A stretch of 64,000 nt of DNA, taken from assembly GCA_963782475.1 (NCBI GenBank), contig CAWAJW010000003.1, forward strand, positions 536,310 to 600,309, given 5' to 3'. Positions 33,257 through 41,783 of the stretch are shown here, one piece after another. The notes below the pieces were generated by a model that was not told the origin of the DNA, ran no database searches, and saw nothing but the letters and a program-made list of their open reading frames with translations. A program made the translations under genes and the position numbers. How positions within the stretch are numbered: position 1 is the stretch's first letter; the number at the start of each line of letters is the position of its first letter. This DNA is from CAVQBP01 sp963782475 (GTDB taxonomy: Bacteria; Bacteroidota; Ignavibacteria; Ignavibacteriales; Ignavibacteriaceae).

Positions 33257-34387
33257 ATGGAACCTCAAATATCCATATCGGCAGAAAGATTTTTAAATCT
33301 TATACGCTTGTCTAAGCATGGGAAGCTAAAAATTTATCTCGGAATGGCCGCTGGTGTGGGTAAAACCTACAGGATGCTGCTTGAAGCTAAGGAACTTGTA
33401 AATAATAAAGCTGATGTTGTAATAGGATATATTGAAACGCACGGACGGAAAGAGACAGAAAAACTGCTTGAAGGACTTCCTGCAATAAAAAGGAAAAATA
33501 TATTCTATAAGGGAAAACAGCTCGAAGAAATGGACGTTGATTCAATTCTACTGCAAAAACCTGAAGTTGCCTTAGTTGACGAACTTGCACACACAAATGT
33601 TCCAGGTTCAAAAAATGAGAAGCGTTGGCAGGATGTAAACGAATTAATCGAGGCAGGCATAAACGTGATAACTACGGTTAATATTCAGCATATTGAAAGC
33701 ATAAATGAACAGGTTGAAAAAATAACGGGAATAAAAGTAACTGAAAGAGTCCCTGACAGCATAGTCCATTCCGCTGATGAAATAGTTAATGTTGATTTAA
33801 CTATTGAGGAGCTGCTCGATCGCCTTAAAGAAGGCAAAATCTATGACATAAAGAAAGTCCCGGTTGCTCTTCAAAATTTTTTTCAGAGTGATAAACTACT
33901 GCAGCTTCGTGATCTAGCTTTAAAAGAAGTCTCCCGTCAGCTTGAAAGAAAAATCGTTAGAGAAATTCCGCTTCAATCACGCGACAAGATTAATGCTATT
34001 GTAACAGCACTGAGCACAAATTATGAGTCCGGCAGAAGGCTAATAAGAAGGTCGTCAAGGCTTGTATCAATATACAATTCCCGGTGGTATGTGGTTTATA
34101 TTCAAACAGATAAAGAGAAAATTGAAAAAATAGATACTGCATCACAAAGGCATTTATTAAATAATTTTAAGCTGGCTGCTGAATTAGGCGCTGAGATAAA
34201 GGAAATAAGCAGCAATGAAATTGCTAAATCTATAGTAGATTTTGCAAAGCAGAATGAAGCATCCCTTATTATAATAGGAAAGCCTAATTTCACAATTTTC
34301 TATAGATTAAATCCTAAAAATTTTTTTAGAGAATTGTCTTCTTTAACTTCAAAAGAAAAAATTGATATCCTTATGGTATCATCATGA
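33257..34387 (+). CDS. kdpD: KdpD N-terminal sensor protein (KdpD + USP domains), stand-alone
   Basis: 376 aa. Walker A AAGVGKTYRML near residue 35 and DELAHTNVPGSKNEKRWQDV define the KdpD N-terminal ATP-binding domain; IQHIESINEQVEKITGI and VPDSIVHSADEIVNVDL follow. Residues about 250-375 form a universal-stress-protein domain (AIVTALSTNYESGRRLIRRSSRL, SLIIIGKPNFT). The protein ends where the DUF4118 membrane module would begin in canonical KdpD. Overlaps the histidine kinase gene by 4 bp. Senses K+ or ATP and probably signals through the kinase. Confidence 0.92.
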   Translation: MEPQISISAERFLNLIRLSKHGKLKIYLGMAAGVGKTYRMLLEAKELVNNKADVVIGYIETHGRKETEKLLEGLPAIKRKNIFYKGKQLEEMDVDSILLQKPEVALVDELAHTNVPGSKNEKRWQDVNELIEAGINVITTVNIQHIESINEQVEKITGIKVTERVPDSIVHSADEIVNVDLTIEELLDRLKEGKIYDIKKVPVALQNFFQSDKLLQLRDLALKEVSRQLERKIVREIPLQSRDKINAIVTALSTNYESGRRLIRRSSRLVSIYNSRWYVVYIQTDKEKIEKIDTASQRHLLNNFKLAAELGAEIKEISSNEIAKSIVDFAKQNEASLIIIGKPNFTIFYRLNPKNFFRELSSLTSKEKIDILMVSS

Positions 34388-36228
34388 AAACAATAAAAGG
34401 TAAAATAAGTATTGGTCTAATTTTCCTATTTGCAGTTATATTGCTTCTCAGTATACTCGGCATATTATTTATTAATCAGCTCGCACAAAAATCGCGGGGA
34501 ACAATCATAGACAATTATTCCTCTGTTGACTATGCAATAAATATGATTAATTCTTTGGAAGATGCATATTTATTCCAGGTAAAAAATATACAAAGTAAAA
34601 ATAGCAATGATAGTAACGCAATAGATAGTTATTTGAATTCAAAAGATAACTTTGAGAAAAATCTTCAGCTTGAATCAAACAATATTACTGAAAAAAACGA
34701 AGCAGAATTTGTGAATAGACTTCAATCATCATATAGAAACTATTTAAGTAATTATGAAGAGCTTGAAAACAAATCTAAAATAGACGACAAAGCTCTTTCG
34801 GCATTTCGGAATAATTATATCTCAGTAAAAACTAAAATTATGGATATCTATAAACTTAACATGGATGCCATAAACCGTAAAACCAATAATATTCAAGCTA
34901 CTGCTGATAACGTAATAATTTATATGTCAATTGTTGCAGCAGTCAGCATTCTAATTACATTATTCTTTGTCTTTTCATTCCCTTCCAAAATAGTTGAACC
35001 TATAAAAGAGCTGACTGAAAAAATTAAATCTATAAGCGACAGGAACTATGATCAAAAACTTGATATAAATACAAAAGACGAATTGGGGGAACTTTCTACT
35101 GCATTCAATATTATGGCAGAAAGGTTGAAGATTTATGAAGCAAAACAAATAGATCAGCTTTTATTTGAACAGAAGAGGCTTGAAGCTGTTGTACACAGTT
35201 TTGAAGACGGTATTTTATTTATCGATGAAAACCGTAAAATTGTTCTTATTAATGAAACTGTTCTTCAGATAGCCGGGCTGGAACAAAATGCTGCCTTAAA
35301 TCAATCGGTTATAGCTGTAGGCGAGTATAACGATCTTATTAGGGAAATTTATAAAACAGTGCAATTAAGATCATCTAACACTAATACAGATTTAAAACCT
35401 ATACGAATAGTCAGGAATGGGAAAGAATCATTCTTCAACATTGAAGCAGAAGAAATTATAACTTATTCGGAATCTGAAAAGAAAGAAACATTTATAGGCA
35501 ATCTCATACTGTTAAGAAACGTTACAAAATTCCAGGAACGGGATACTGCAAAAACAAATTTACTGGCAACTGTTTCGCATGAATTGAAAACTCCTTTATC
35601 ATCAATTAATCTTAGCTTAAGGCTGCTTGAAAATAAAAGGCTTGGGGAATTGAACCATGAGCAAAAAGAAGTTGTAAATGCATTAAGACAGCAGAGTAAT
35701 CGATTATCCAGAGTCATAAACGAATTACTTGATTATTCACAGATAGAAACAGGTAATATTAGATTAAAATTTTCGAAAGTAAAACCCGATGCAGTTTTAG
35801 ATATTGGCATAACGGCTTTAATGATGCAGGTTTCCGAAAAAGATATTGAACTTAAGACTGAAATTGAGGAGGGACTTCCCGAAATTAAAATTGATGTTGA
35901 AAAAGTCGTATTCGTTTTTATTAATATATTAAATAATGCGATCCGGTATTCAAAAAAAGGGGATGAAATTGGAATAGACGTAAGAAGAATTAATGACGAA
36001 GTGAAATTCACTGTTAAAGATAACGGACCCGGAATATCAAAGGAAGACAGCGCTAAATTATTTCAACGATTTACTCAAGTGGGGAGTAAACCTCAGCAGG
36101 GGTGGGGCTTGGGACTGGCTATTTCAAAAGAATTTATGCAGGCTCAAAATGGTAAAATATGGGTTGAAAGTGAAGTTGGCAAAGGAAGCAGATTCATATT
36201 TACTTTACCTGCAATAACGGAATATTAA
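34384..36228 (+). CDS. Membrane histidine kinase with HAMP and PAS domains, kdp-linked
   Basis: Two membrane helices (about 8-30 and 178-200) bracket a helical periplasmic sensor domain. HAMP domain about 200-252 (PIKELTEKIKSISDRNYDQ), PAS about 262-385 (VVHSFEDGILFIDENRKIVLINET), HisKA with His397-399 region VSHELKTPLSSINLSL, and HATPase with NAIRYSKKG, DNGPGIS and GLGLAIS. A complete 614-aa kinase. No response regulator lies beside it; the NtrC-type regulators at 22.3 and 26.9 kb are candidates, as OmpR-type KdpE is not seen. Confidence 0.92.
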   Translation: MKTIKGKISIGLIFLFAVILLLSILGILFINQLAQKSRGTIIDNYSSVDYAINMINSLEDAYLFQVKNIQSKNSNDSNAIDSYLNSKDNFEKNLQLESNNITEKNEAEFVNRLQSSYRNYLSNYEELENKSKIDDKALSAFRNNYISVKTKIMDIYKLNMDAINRKTNNIQATADNVIIYMSIVAAVSILITLFFVFSFPSKIVEPIKELTEKIKSISDRNYDQKLDINTKDELGELSTAFNIMAERLKIYEAKQIDQLLFEQKRLEAVVHSFEDGILFIDENRKIVLINETVLQIAGLEQNAALNQSVIAVGEYNDLIREIYKTVQLRSSNTNTDLKPIRIVRNGKESFFNIEAEEIITYSESEKKETFIGNLILLRNVTKFQERDTAKTNLLATVSHELKTPLSSINLSLRLLENKRLGELNHEQKEVVNALRQQSNRLSRVINELLDYSQIETGNIRLKFSKVKPDAVLDIGITALMMQVSEKDIELKTEIEEGLPEIKIDVEKVVFVFINILNNAIRYSKKGDEIGIDVRRINDEVKFTVKDNGPGISKEDSAKLFQRFTQVGSKPQQGWGLGLAISKEFMQAQNGKIWVESEVGKGSRFIFTLPAITEY

Positions 36229-36266
36229 TTATTAAAAATATTTTTCATCTTTAGAAAATCTAAAAC

Positions 36267-36300
36267 GGGGAAGAAACCTTCTGCAATTGGTTTCTTCTCC
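36267..36300 (+). terminator. Strong hairpin after the kdp operon
   Basis: GGGGAAGAAACC and GGTTTCTTCTCC form a 12-bp stem (one G-T pair) with a 10-base loop, between the kinase stop and the convergent small genes. It may terminate transcription from both sides. Confidence 0.65.
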
Positions 36301-36314
36301 GCTGTTGAAAGTTC

Positions 36315-36443
36315 TTAAGCGAAAAATAAAAAATAGATTATTATAAGTGGTAGTATTAACCAGAAAATACCGGTAAACAGGTCTTTATGCCACCCTTTTT
36401 TATCTTCCTTTTCAACTACAGGTTCTTTTATTGCTTTCGGCAT
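36315..36443 (-). CDS. Small single-span membrane protein (42 aa)
   Basis: MPKAIKEPVVEKEDKKGWHK, then a hydrophobic helix LFTGIFWLILPLIIIYFLFFA. AAAGGAGAT precedes the ATG, and it follows the next small gene after only 3 bp, so the two are cotranscribed. No family recognised; position suggests an accessory peptide of a transporter. Confidence 0.6.
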   Translation of the reverse strand: MPKAIKEPVVEKEDKKGWHKDLFTGIFWLILPLIIIYFLFFA

Positions 36444-36446
36444 AAA

Positions 36447-36554
36447 CTAATCTCCTTTTTTAGTTGATCTAAATACCTTAAAAATGCACCAAAAGGTAAG
36501 AACAATTATAAAGCTCCAGCTGGTTAACATAAATATCCAACCGCCTGCAGACAT
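36447..36554 (-). CDS. Small single-span membrane protein (35 aa)
   Basis: MSAGGWIFMLTSWSFIIVLTFWCIFKVF, then RSTKKGD. The GGWIFML/W start resembles small accessory peptides reported next to sodium-solute symporters, but no symporter lies beside it here. AGGAGT upstream is a good ribosome site. Confidence 0.6.
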   Translation of the reverse strand: MSAGGWIFMLTSWSFIIVLTFWCIFKVFRSTKKGD

Positions 36555-36618
36555 AGGGACTCCTTTAAGATTTGAATTAAATATTTTCCATAACTTTTTT
36601 CAAAAAAACCGTTAAAAT

Positions 36619-37014
36619 TTAGGAAAGCTGAAAAGGTGGGCTCCTGGGAATAGTTTTTTCAAGCTGGATTAAATAGTTTTTCAGATCTACCCGGTCATTA
36701 ACAAAAGTTAAAATAAAAGGAAGTGCGAGAAGCAAGCTGCTGAATAAAGGTGAGATATAATGCCGGGAAATCTTCTTATTTGGTTGATCATTTACCTTAT
36801 TATTTTCTGAAAAACTTAAAATAAAATTAGTGGATATTGATGCATCCGAAAGATCTATTATCGAATTAAAAGGAAAATTAAAATCATTTTCGCTTTTTGT
36901 TCCTGCATACATATTGCCGGACAACAAACATAGCTGCCACACGAACATAAACAGAACTAAAGCAGTTCGCTTACAGCTGCAATTATTAAAATATCTATTA
37001 ATTTTTATTAACAA
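36619..37014 (-). CDS. Hypothetical membrane protein (131 aa)
   Basis: A hydrophobic N-terminal segment after a Cys-rich start (NNCSCKRTALVLFMFVWQLCLLS) could be a signal peptide ending near YAG; a second hydrophobic helix (LFSSLLLALPFILTFV) lies near residue 95. No family recognised. An opposing frame at 36,830-37,051 is less convincing. The call depends mainly on the signal-like N-terminus. Confidence 0.4.
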   Translation of the reverse strand: MLIKINRYFNNCSCKRTALVLFMFVWQLCLLSGNMYAGTKSENDFNFPFNSIIDLSDASISTNFILSFSENNKVNDQPNKKISRHYISPLFSSLLLALPFILTFVNDRVDLKNYLIQLEKTIPRSPPFQLS

Positions 37015-37235
37015 GAAAAAATCTTTATTAAATGATGCTGAAAGCTGGTGAAAAAAAAGACATTTAGCAAATTATTTTAATCTGGAATCTTACAGGGTAA
37101 TGCTGCATGTAAGATATCTCCCTTCGATAGAAATGTCCAAGGTATATTTTGGACGGCTTCTTAATAAGATCCGGAACCAAAATTTTAACAGTTTAACCAG
37201 AGAAACCGGGCACGTTACTCGACTCCTTTTTTAAG

Positions 37236-38186
37236 CTAATCCAAATGAATTTTAGATTTGTTCTCACTTAACCATTGATCAAAGTTTTTTAGCTGGGGAT
37301 TCAGTGATTTACTTCTTACAAGATCGCGGACTTCGAGATGGTCCCTTTGAAAATCTCTGTGGAACTGAAACATATTGCCAATATCTTCCGCCCCAGGAAA
37401 TCCAAAGCTTCGATAAACATCGGGTGAAACCGAATTATAATGAATTTCTTTACCTAGTGCTTTTGATAATTTTTCAGCCATTTCTTTCCCGGTTAAATGA
37501 TCACCCGCGATACCGATAGTTTTTCCAATATATTTATTACCGCTCTTAAAAATGCCATATGCACATTTGCCGATATCATCAGCAGAAATGCCAGCAAGCT
37601 TTTTATCTCCTAACGGGAATGTAATTGCAAGTTTACCATCAGGACCTTTCTTTGGTCCCATACCAAAGTAAATAAGATTATCCCAGTAAAACGAAGCGAT
37701 CATAAATGTTGTAGGCACACCTGAGTCTTTAAAAAATTTATTTGATTCACCTTTAGCATCAAAATGAGGGACTTTATAATTACCCATTAATGTGGGCATG
37801 CTATTATTGCTAAGGGGGATCCAATTCCGTGTATCTTCCAATGTAGACCAAATTACGTGCGAAACCTTTGCATCTTTTACAGCGTCTGCTAAATTTTTTG
37901 CATGAGCTTTTTCTTTTTCCGGGGAGAGATGCTCCCAGTATGAAGTTACGCAGAAAGCACCATATGCAACTTTAAAAGCTTTCTTGAGGCTTTCAACATC
38001 TTCCAGATCAGCCTGGACAACTTCAACACCTTTGTTTGAAAGAGTTAAAGCTTTATCTGAATTTACATTACGTGTAATAGCTTTGGGTATAAAACCTCCG
38101 TCAGGATCATTTAATATTGCATTAACTAAGCCTCCGCCCTGAGCTCCGGTTGCACCGATAACAGCAATTATTTTCTTATCAGGCAT
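37236..38186 (-). CDS. NmrA/HSCARG-type NAD(P)-binding protein
   Basis: 316 aa. The N-terminal IIAVIGATGAQGGGLVNAIL is a GATGxxG dinucleotide-binding loop; VEVVQADLEDVESLKKAF and GAFCVTSYWE follow, as in NmrA-like redox sensors of the atypical short-chain dehydrogenase group. The active-site Tyr/Lys pair of catalytic SDRs is not obvious, consistent with a sensor or a reductase of quinone-like substrates. GGAATTTC before the ATG is a weak ribosome site. Monocistronic. Confidence 0.85.
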   Translation of the reverse strand: MPDKKIIAVIGATGAQGGGLVNAILNDPDGGFIPKAITRNVNSDKALTLSNKGVEVVQADLEDVESLKKAFKVAYGAFCVTSYWEHLSPEKEKAHAKNLADAVKDAKVSHVIWSTLEDTRNWIPLSNNSMPTLMGNYKVPHFDAKGESNKFFKDSGVPTTFMIASFYWDNLIYFGMGPKKGPDGKLAITFPLGDKKLAGISADDIGKCAYGIFKSGNKYIGKTIGIAGDHLTGKEMAEKLSKALGKEIHYNSVSPDVYRSFGFPGAEDIGNMFQFHRDFQRDHLEVRDLVRSKSLNPQLKNFDQWLSENKSKIHLD

Positions 38187-38524
38187 ATAAGAAATTCCTT
38201 TCGTTGAAAGAATAAGTTTTGGTAATTTTATAAATTAATTGGTAATATAATAAAATTATCATGAAAGAGAATTGACTTCTAACAAGTAAAATTAATCATA
38301 CCATCAGCGGACAACGTATGGAACTAAATCTGATGGATTAATCCATATTTCATACTTTAGGGGCATTGTTTATATATAAAATAATCTTATATTTCATTCA
38401 TCTAGATTAAGTAAGGATGGCATTTTTTTAATTTGCATTTGGCAAAAATGATTAGTATAAATGCATTCTACTTGGTTAAAGTTAATATAATTTTATTATT
38501 TCATAAAAATGATTGGTTATCTAA
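38187..38524. other. Intergenic region between divergent genes
   Basis: Contains the divergent promoters of the NmrA-like and desaturase genes. No gene, repeat or clear operator is seen; GC content is very low. Confidence 0.5.
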
Positions 38525-39460
38525 ATGAATTTGAAACTAAAAAACAAGGCAGACATCAAGAGCCTAATCTATATATTTATTACCACAATCATGTTGATTA
38601 TACAATGGGCTTGGATTGGTGTTAACCCTTTGATCTATGCATGGTATTTATTTATGTCAGTTGCCGTATCGGTAATGACGCATAATCACAACCACCTTCC
38701 AATGTGGCAGTCTAAAAGATTGAATATACTAACAGGGTGGTGGCTAACTGTATTTTATGGTTTTCCAATATTTGCCTGGATACCTACACATAATAAAAAT
38801 CACCACCGTTTTAATAATCGAGAAGGCGATGATTCTATAACATACAGGATAAGTGAAAAAAATAATTTTCTTACTCTTATTTCATACCCGACTATAAGCG
38901 GATATTACCAGCAGAAAGCAATCTTCACCTATCTGAAGGAGATGAAAGCAAATAACAGGGAAAAATATTGGGTAAGCATATCACAATATGTAATACTTGT
39001 TTTATGGATAGCTGCTGCTTTATTAATAGATTGGCGTAAAGCATTACTTTTTGTTATTATACCGCAGCAGGTATCTCTTTTTAGTGTTTTAGTTTTCAAT
39101 TATGTGCAGCATGTTCATGCCAATGAGGAATCAGAGTGGAATCATTCCAGGAATTTTACAGGGTTTCTCAATTTTCTACTTTTTAATAACGGTTATCATA
39201 CGATTCACCATCATAAAGCAGGGCTGCATTGGAGTAAAGTTCCTGAAGCTCATAAGGAAATCGAACATAATATAGATCCTCTTCTTCTTGAAAGGAGCTT
39301 TTGGTGGTATATAATAAAGAGTTATTTCCTCTCCATTTTTATCCCCAAATTCAGGACGAATTCAATGAGACTGGAAAGGTTAAGAGAAGAGGAGGAGAGA
39401 GCCTTGATGAATGCAAAAACCACTTCGAACGAGTCCCAAACGGCGGTCCAGGCATTCTAA
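38525..39460 (+). CDS. Membrane fatty-acid desaturase
   Basis: 311 aa with four to five hydrophobic segments and three histidine boxes: MTHNHNHLP (near residue 55), HNKNHHRFNN (near 88) and HTIHHHKAGLHW (near 235), plus HVHANEES. These bind the di-iron centre of acyl-lipid or acyl-CoA desaturases. It probably adjusts membrane fluidity. The C-terminus is a charged helix (RLERLREEEERALM). Separate promoter; hairpin terminator just downstream. Confidence 0.9.
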   Translation: MNLKLKNKADIKSLIYIFITTIMLIIQWAWIGVNPLIYAWYLFMSVAVSVMTHNHNHLPMWQSKRLNILTGWWLTVFYGFPIFAWIPTHNKNHHRFNNREGDDSITYRISEKNNFLTLISYPTISGYYQQKAIFTYLKEMKANNREKYWVSISQYVILVLWIAAALLIDWRKALLFVIIPQQVSLFSVLVFNYVQHVHANEESEWNHSRNFTGFLNFLLFNNGYHTIHHHKAGLHWSKVPEAHKEIEHNIDPLLLERSFWWYIIKSYFLSIFIPKFRTNSMRLERLREEEERALMNAKTTSNESQTAVQAF

Positions 39461-39480
39461 TAAGTCAGTTTCCATTTAAT

Positions 39481-39514
39481 TTTACCGGAGGAGATTAATT
39501 ATTACTCCGGTAAA
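39481..39514 (+). terminator. Hairpin after the desaturase gene
   Basis: TTTACCGGAG and CTCCGGTAAA form a perfect 10-bp stem with a 14-base loop. No U-run follows, so the role as terminator is likely but not certain. Confidence 0.55.
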
Positions 39515-39552
39515 GTATACCAAAGAATTGATCATTATATTCATCAGTTATC

Positions 39553-39645
39553 TTACGCATCGGTTTTAATCTCAATCTTAATCCTACTCTTCTTTACTTC
39601 CTCAAATTGTTTCTGATAATAACCTAATAATTTTTCTAAAAACAT
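39553..39645 (-). CDS. Very short possible gene or remnant (30 aa)
   Basis: MFLEKLLGYYQKQFEEVKKSRIKIEIKTDA in pieces: a single amphipathic helix. It could be a remnant of a longer gene; there is no good ribosome site. The remaining sequence between the desaturase and the acyltransferase genes (39,515-39,920) shows nothing else. Confidence 0.2.
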   Translation of the reverse strand: MFLEKLLGYYQKQFEEVKKSRIKIEIKTDA

Positions 39646-39920
39646 ACCGAGAAAAATATCGAGCTATTCGCCTTCTCGATCTTCGAAATCCAATTTGGGA
39701 AACTTAGATAATTTGAGACAATTTCTTTGAAATGTTTAAGAAATTGACAAAACAGTTATTATGTGTAAAAAGGCCATAGATTTAATTATCAATATTCCTT
39801 CCACAACATGGGAACGTTTCGGTATAATTTTTGTAAAAAGCTGTAAGTCACGTTTAACTTTAATGGTATAGTGGAAAAGTGATCTCTTAAGAAAATTATT
39901 TTAATTGGAAGCGTTCGATA

Positions 39921-41150
39921 ATGCAACTTAAACATTTTCATTATCCGCAAGAAAGTTCCATCCTGGAACCTAATGAAAAAAGAATGTCTTTTACAGCAAA
40001 AGTGCTGTACAGGGAAGAAATTTATCTCAGTGAGATAAGCTCTGTCAAAGAATTTATAAAAATTAGAGAGGAATGGAAAAATCTTTTCATTAAATCGTCT
40101 AATGCTACTCCGTTTCAGTCATGGGAATGGAATTATGCTATGATCAATGAGTTATCTTCATCTGAAAAAATAAAAGTAATTGCCGGTTATAATAAAAAAA
40201 GAGAAATTGTCGGAATTGCACCATTTCAATTAACCAGCAAAGTATTTCCTCATATTAAGATTTTAGAGTTCATCGGCTGCAGAAAATCGGATTATCTGGA
40301 TTTCATAGTAAATGAGGAATACAGATATACTTTTACAAAGGCGTTGTTTGATCTTCTTAAAAAATCTAAAGACTGGACAATTCTCAACCTTGTCAGTTTG
40401 AGAGAGGAGACCAAGAATTTAATCGAACGTTATTTACCTGTGGAAATATCGCAGCAGGAAGTCTGCCCGTGTACATATTTACCCGATACCTTTAATGAGT
40501 ATGAAAAGGAAGTGCATAAACGGGAGCTGGATAGTATAAAAAGACAGTTAAGAAAACTGTTACCCCAAAATCGGTTGACTTATATAGCTTCTGGGTCACC
40601 TGAAAACCTGACTGATAACGTAAATTCATTTATAGAGCTGCATCAGAAGAGACATAAATCCAAGGGGGAGCGGGGAAAATTTTGTACAAAAGCCAGTAAA
40701 AAAAGTTTTCATGATATGTCAAAATTAATGTGTGAAGCAGGTATGTTAAGAATAGAGATACTTAAGATAGATTCCGTTTTAGCTTCTATCAACTTTATAC
40801 TTGTATTGAATAATAAAAAATATAATTATTTATCCGGAATGAATCCTGCTTTTTCAAATTTCAAACCAGGTAAGCTGCTTATTTATTATATGATGGAAGA
40901 CGCAATAAAAAAAGGTTACAAAGTTTTTGACTTTTTGCAGGGGGCAGAGGATTACAAATATTTCTGGACTAATAAAGAGATTCAATTATTTAGTGCAGTT
41001 TATTCAAGATCAAGAATAAGCTCACTTTTATTGAAAAATACCCGAACATTAAGAAATCAACTGCTCAGCTCTCACATCCTCAAGAAATCTTACCAAATAT
41101 TTTACCACATATTCCAATCCGGTTTAAATGGCGTTTTATCTTCGGATTAA
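39921..41150 (+). CDS. GNAT-like acyltransferase of the CelD/BioF2 type
   Basis: 409 aa. FKIREEWKNLF-like and ATPFQSWEWNYAMINEL near residues 50-75 are the start of the Acetyltransf_6 fold; EIVGIAPFQLTSKV, then a second half with INFILVLNNKKYNYLSGMNPAFSNFKPGKLLIYYMMEDAIKKG and FDFLQGAEDYKYFWT. Such proteins act in cellulose, polysaccharide or peptidoglycan-related acyl transfer. Substrate unknown. It stands alone. Confidence 0.8.
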   Translation: MQLKHFHYPQESSILEPNEKRMSFTAKVLYREEIYLSEISSVKEFIKIREEWKNLFIKSSNATPFQSWEWNYAMINELSSSEKIKVIAGYNKKREIVGIAPFQLTSKVFPHIKILEFIGCRKSDYLDFIVNEEYRYTFTKALFDLLKKSKDWTILNLVSLREETKNLIERYLPVEISQQEVCPCTYLPDTFNEYEKEVHKRELDSIKRQLRKLLPQNRLTYIASGSPENLTDNVNSFIELHQKRHKSKGERGKFCTKASKKSFHDMSKLMCEAGMLRIEILKIDSVLASINFILVLNNKKYNYLSGMNPAFSNFKPGKLLIYYMMEDAIKKGYKVFDFLQGAEDYKYFWTNKEIQLFSAVYSRSRISSLLLKNTRTLRNQLLSSHILKKSYQIFYHIFQSGLNGVLSSD

Positions 41151-41226
41151 TAATAATCCATATTAATTATAGTGAAATATTGGCAAACACTGCCATTAAT
41201 TATCTCTTATATAACGAATATTTTCT

Positions 41227-41532
41227 TTAGATTATATTAAAAAGTTCAGTCAATTTAATTTGATTTAAAAGATTCATTACCTGCGAATTAACACCTTGAA
41301 GACCGAATTTAACATTTTTATTAAAGCAGGTTGTATATGCATGCACAAGTAGACCAATTCCCCAGCTTGATATGAATTCAACTTTAGATAAATCAATTGA
41401 AATATTTTTGCTTCCTTTATCAATTGCATCTTGAACAAGGTTATGAAATGTTTCTGCCTCGGCGCCAATCAATTTATTATCATCTATGATTATTATTGAT
41501 TTATCTTGATTATGTTGAGCATGAATTCCCAT
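41227..41532 (-). CDS. STAS-domain anti-anti-sigma-like protein
   Basis: 101 aa: IIIIDDNKLIGAEAETFHNLVQDAI, then SIDLSKVEFISSWGIGLLVHAYTTC, with Ser in the FISSWGIG phosphorylation loop, and NVKFGLQGVNSQVMNLLNQIKLTELF. This is the SpoIIAA/RsbV fold, which binds an anti-sigma kinase when unphosphorylated. The kinase and sigma factor are not in the window. Two related genes lie at 61.4-62.1 kb. Confidence 0.85.
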   Translation of the reverse strand: MGIHAQHNQDKSIIIIDDNKLIGAEAETFHNLVQDAIDKGSKNISIDLSKVEFISSWGIGLLVHAYTTCFNKNVKFGLQGVNSQVMNLLNQIKLTELFNII

Positions 41533-41783
41533 ATAAATACTCCTATTTAATTTCTTTCTATTAAAATAGCGGTTATTTAAAATATTAATATAGATTTCAA
41601 ATTAATTAATTACCCGGACTCTTCTTAATGTTATCCCGGACACATAATTGTTTTATTTAATGAACTAATTTTTGCCAGTTGATATCAGTATTCATACCCG
41701 GTATTACCTGCTTGTCTGTTATTGTATAAACAGTTAGCCGTTTTTTGTACAGCTGAAATAAAAAGATTTATCACGGTGTTGTT

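Noticed and set aside
36830..37051. 73-aa plus-strand gene
   Set aside because: It opposes a frame with a signal-peptide-like start and shows no ribosome site or family features.
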